A DNA stretch of 5,528 bases from Deltaproteobacteria bacterium (GTDB lineage: Bacteria > Myxococcota > Myxococcia > Myxococcales > 40CM-4-68-19): positions 1 through 5,528 of the forward strand of contig JAFEBC010000763.1 of the NCBI GenBank assembly GCA_018266095.1, read 5' to 3'. The translations under genes and the position numbers were made by a program. The notes beneath the pieces were generated by a model, which did not search any database, was not told the DNA's origin, and saw only the letters and a program-made list of their open reading frames with translations. Positions 5,527 through 5,528 of the stretch are shown here, one piece after another (within the stretch, counting starts at the first letter, position 1; each line of letters begins with the position of its first letter).

Positions 5527-5528
5527 GA

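Noticed and set aside
5476..5528. ATG at 5476 opening a frame to the window end
   Set aside because: It lies in the loop of the inverted repeat and its codons run through the right arm; the ribosome site is poor. The frame is cut by the window edge, so it cannot be fully excluded.

Overview
This is a very GC-rich bacterial window. Codon third positions are almost all G or C in every gene called. Gene content (a two-component pair, a stand-alone nucleotide cyclase, small TPR-like membrane proteins, unknown helical proteins) and short-leader starts behind TAnnnT boxes suggest a myxobacterium-like or other high-GC deltaproteobacterial chromosome. That placement is inference; there is no rRNA or marker gene to settle it. 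No tRNA, rRNA, CRISPR array, transposase or phage gene was seen.

Layout. (1) 3-821 (+) is the C-terminal end of a RecB-family (PD-(D/E)XK) nuclease, most likely the tail of an AddA/AddB-type helicase-nuclease used in double-strand break repair. It converges on (2) 846-1112 (-), a small protein with a helical TPR-like hairpin and a C-terminal membrane anchor. (3) A 105-bp divergent spacer (1113-1217) separates it from (4) a membrane sensor histidine kinase (1218-2693), followed 16 nt later by (5) its OmpR/PhoB-type response regulator (2710-3390). (6) After a 77-nt gap holding repeated CGTCAC motifs comes an RmlC-type dTDP-4-dehydrorhamnose 3,5-epimerase (3468-4010). (7) A 100-nt gap with a GC-rich hairpin and a plausible promoter leads to (8) a small soluble class III nucleotide cyclase (4111-4764) and (9) an unrecognised helical, Cys-containing protein (4774-5418), which together look like a bicistron. 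(10) The last 110 nt hold a tetraloop hairpin and a striking 79-nt imperfect inverted repeat whose arms are each built from three 8-nt units.

How the genes may work together. The kinase and regulator form a complete phosphorelay pair: His278 on the kinase, Asp52 on the regulator. The epimerase directly downstream makes envelope polysaccharide precursor, so an envelope-related regulon is possible but not shown. The cyclase and its neighbour probably form a separate cyclic-nucleotide unit. The most unusual items are the terminal palindromic repeat element, the cyclase with an Arg-to-Lys change at its transition-state position, and the unknown protein paired with it. I see no clear evidence of a wholly new multi-gene system here.
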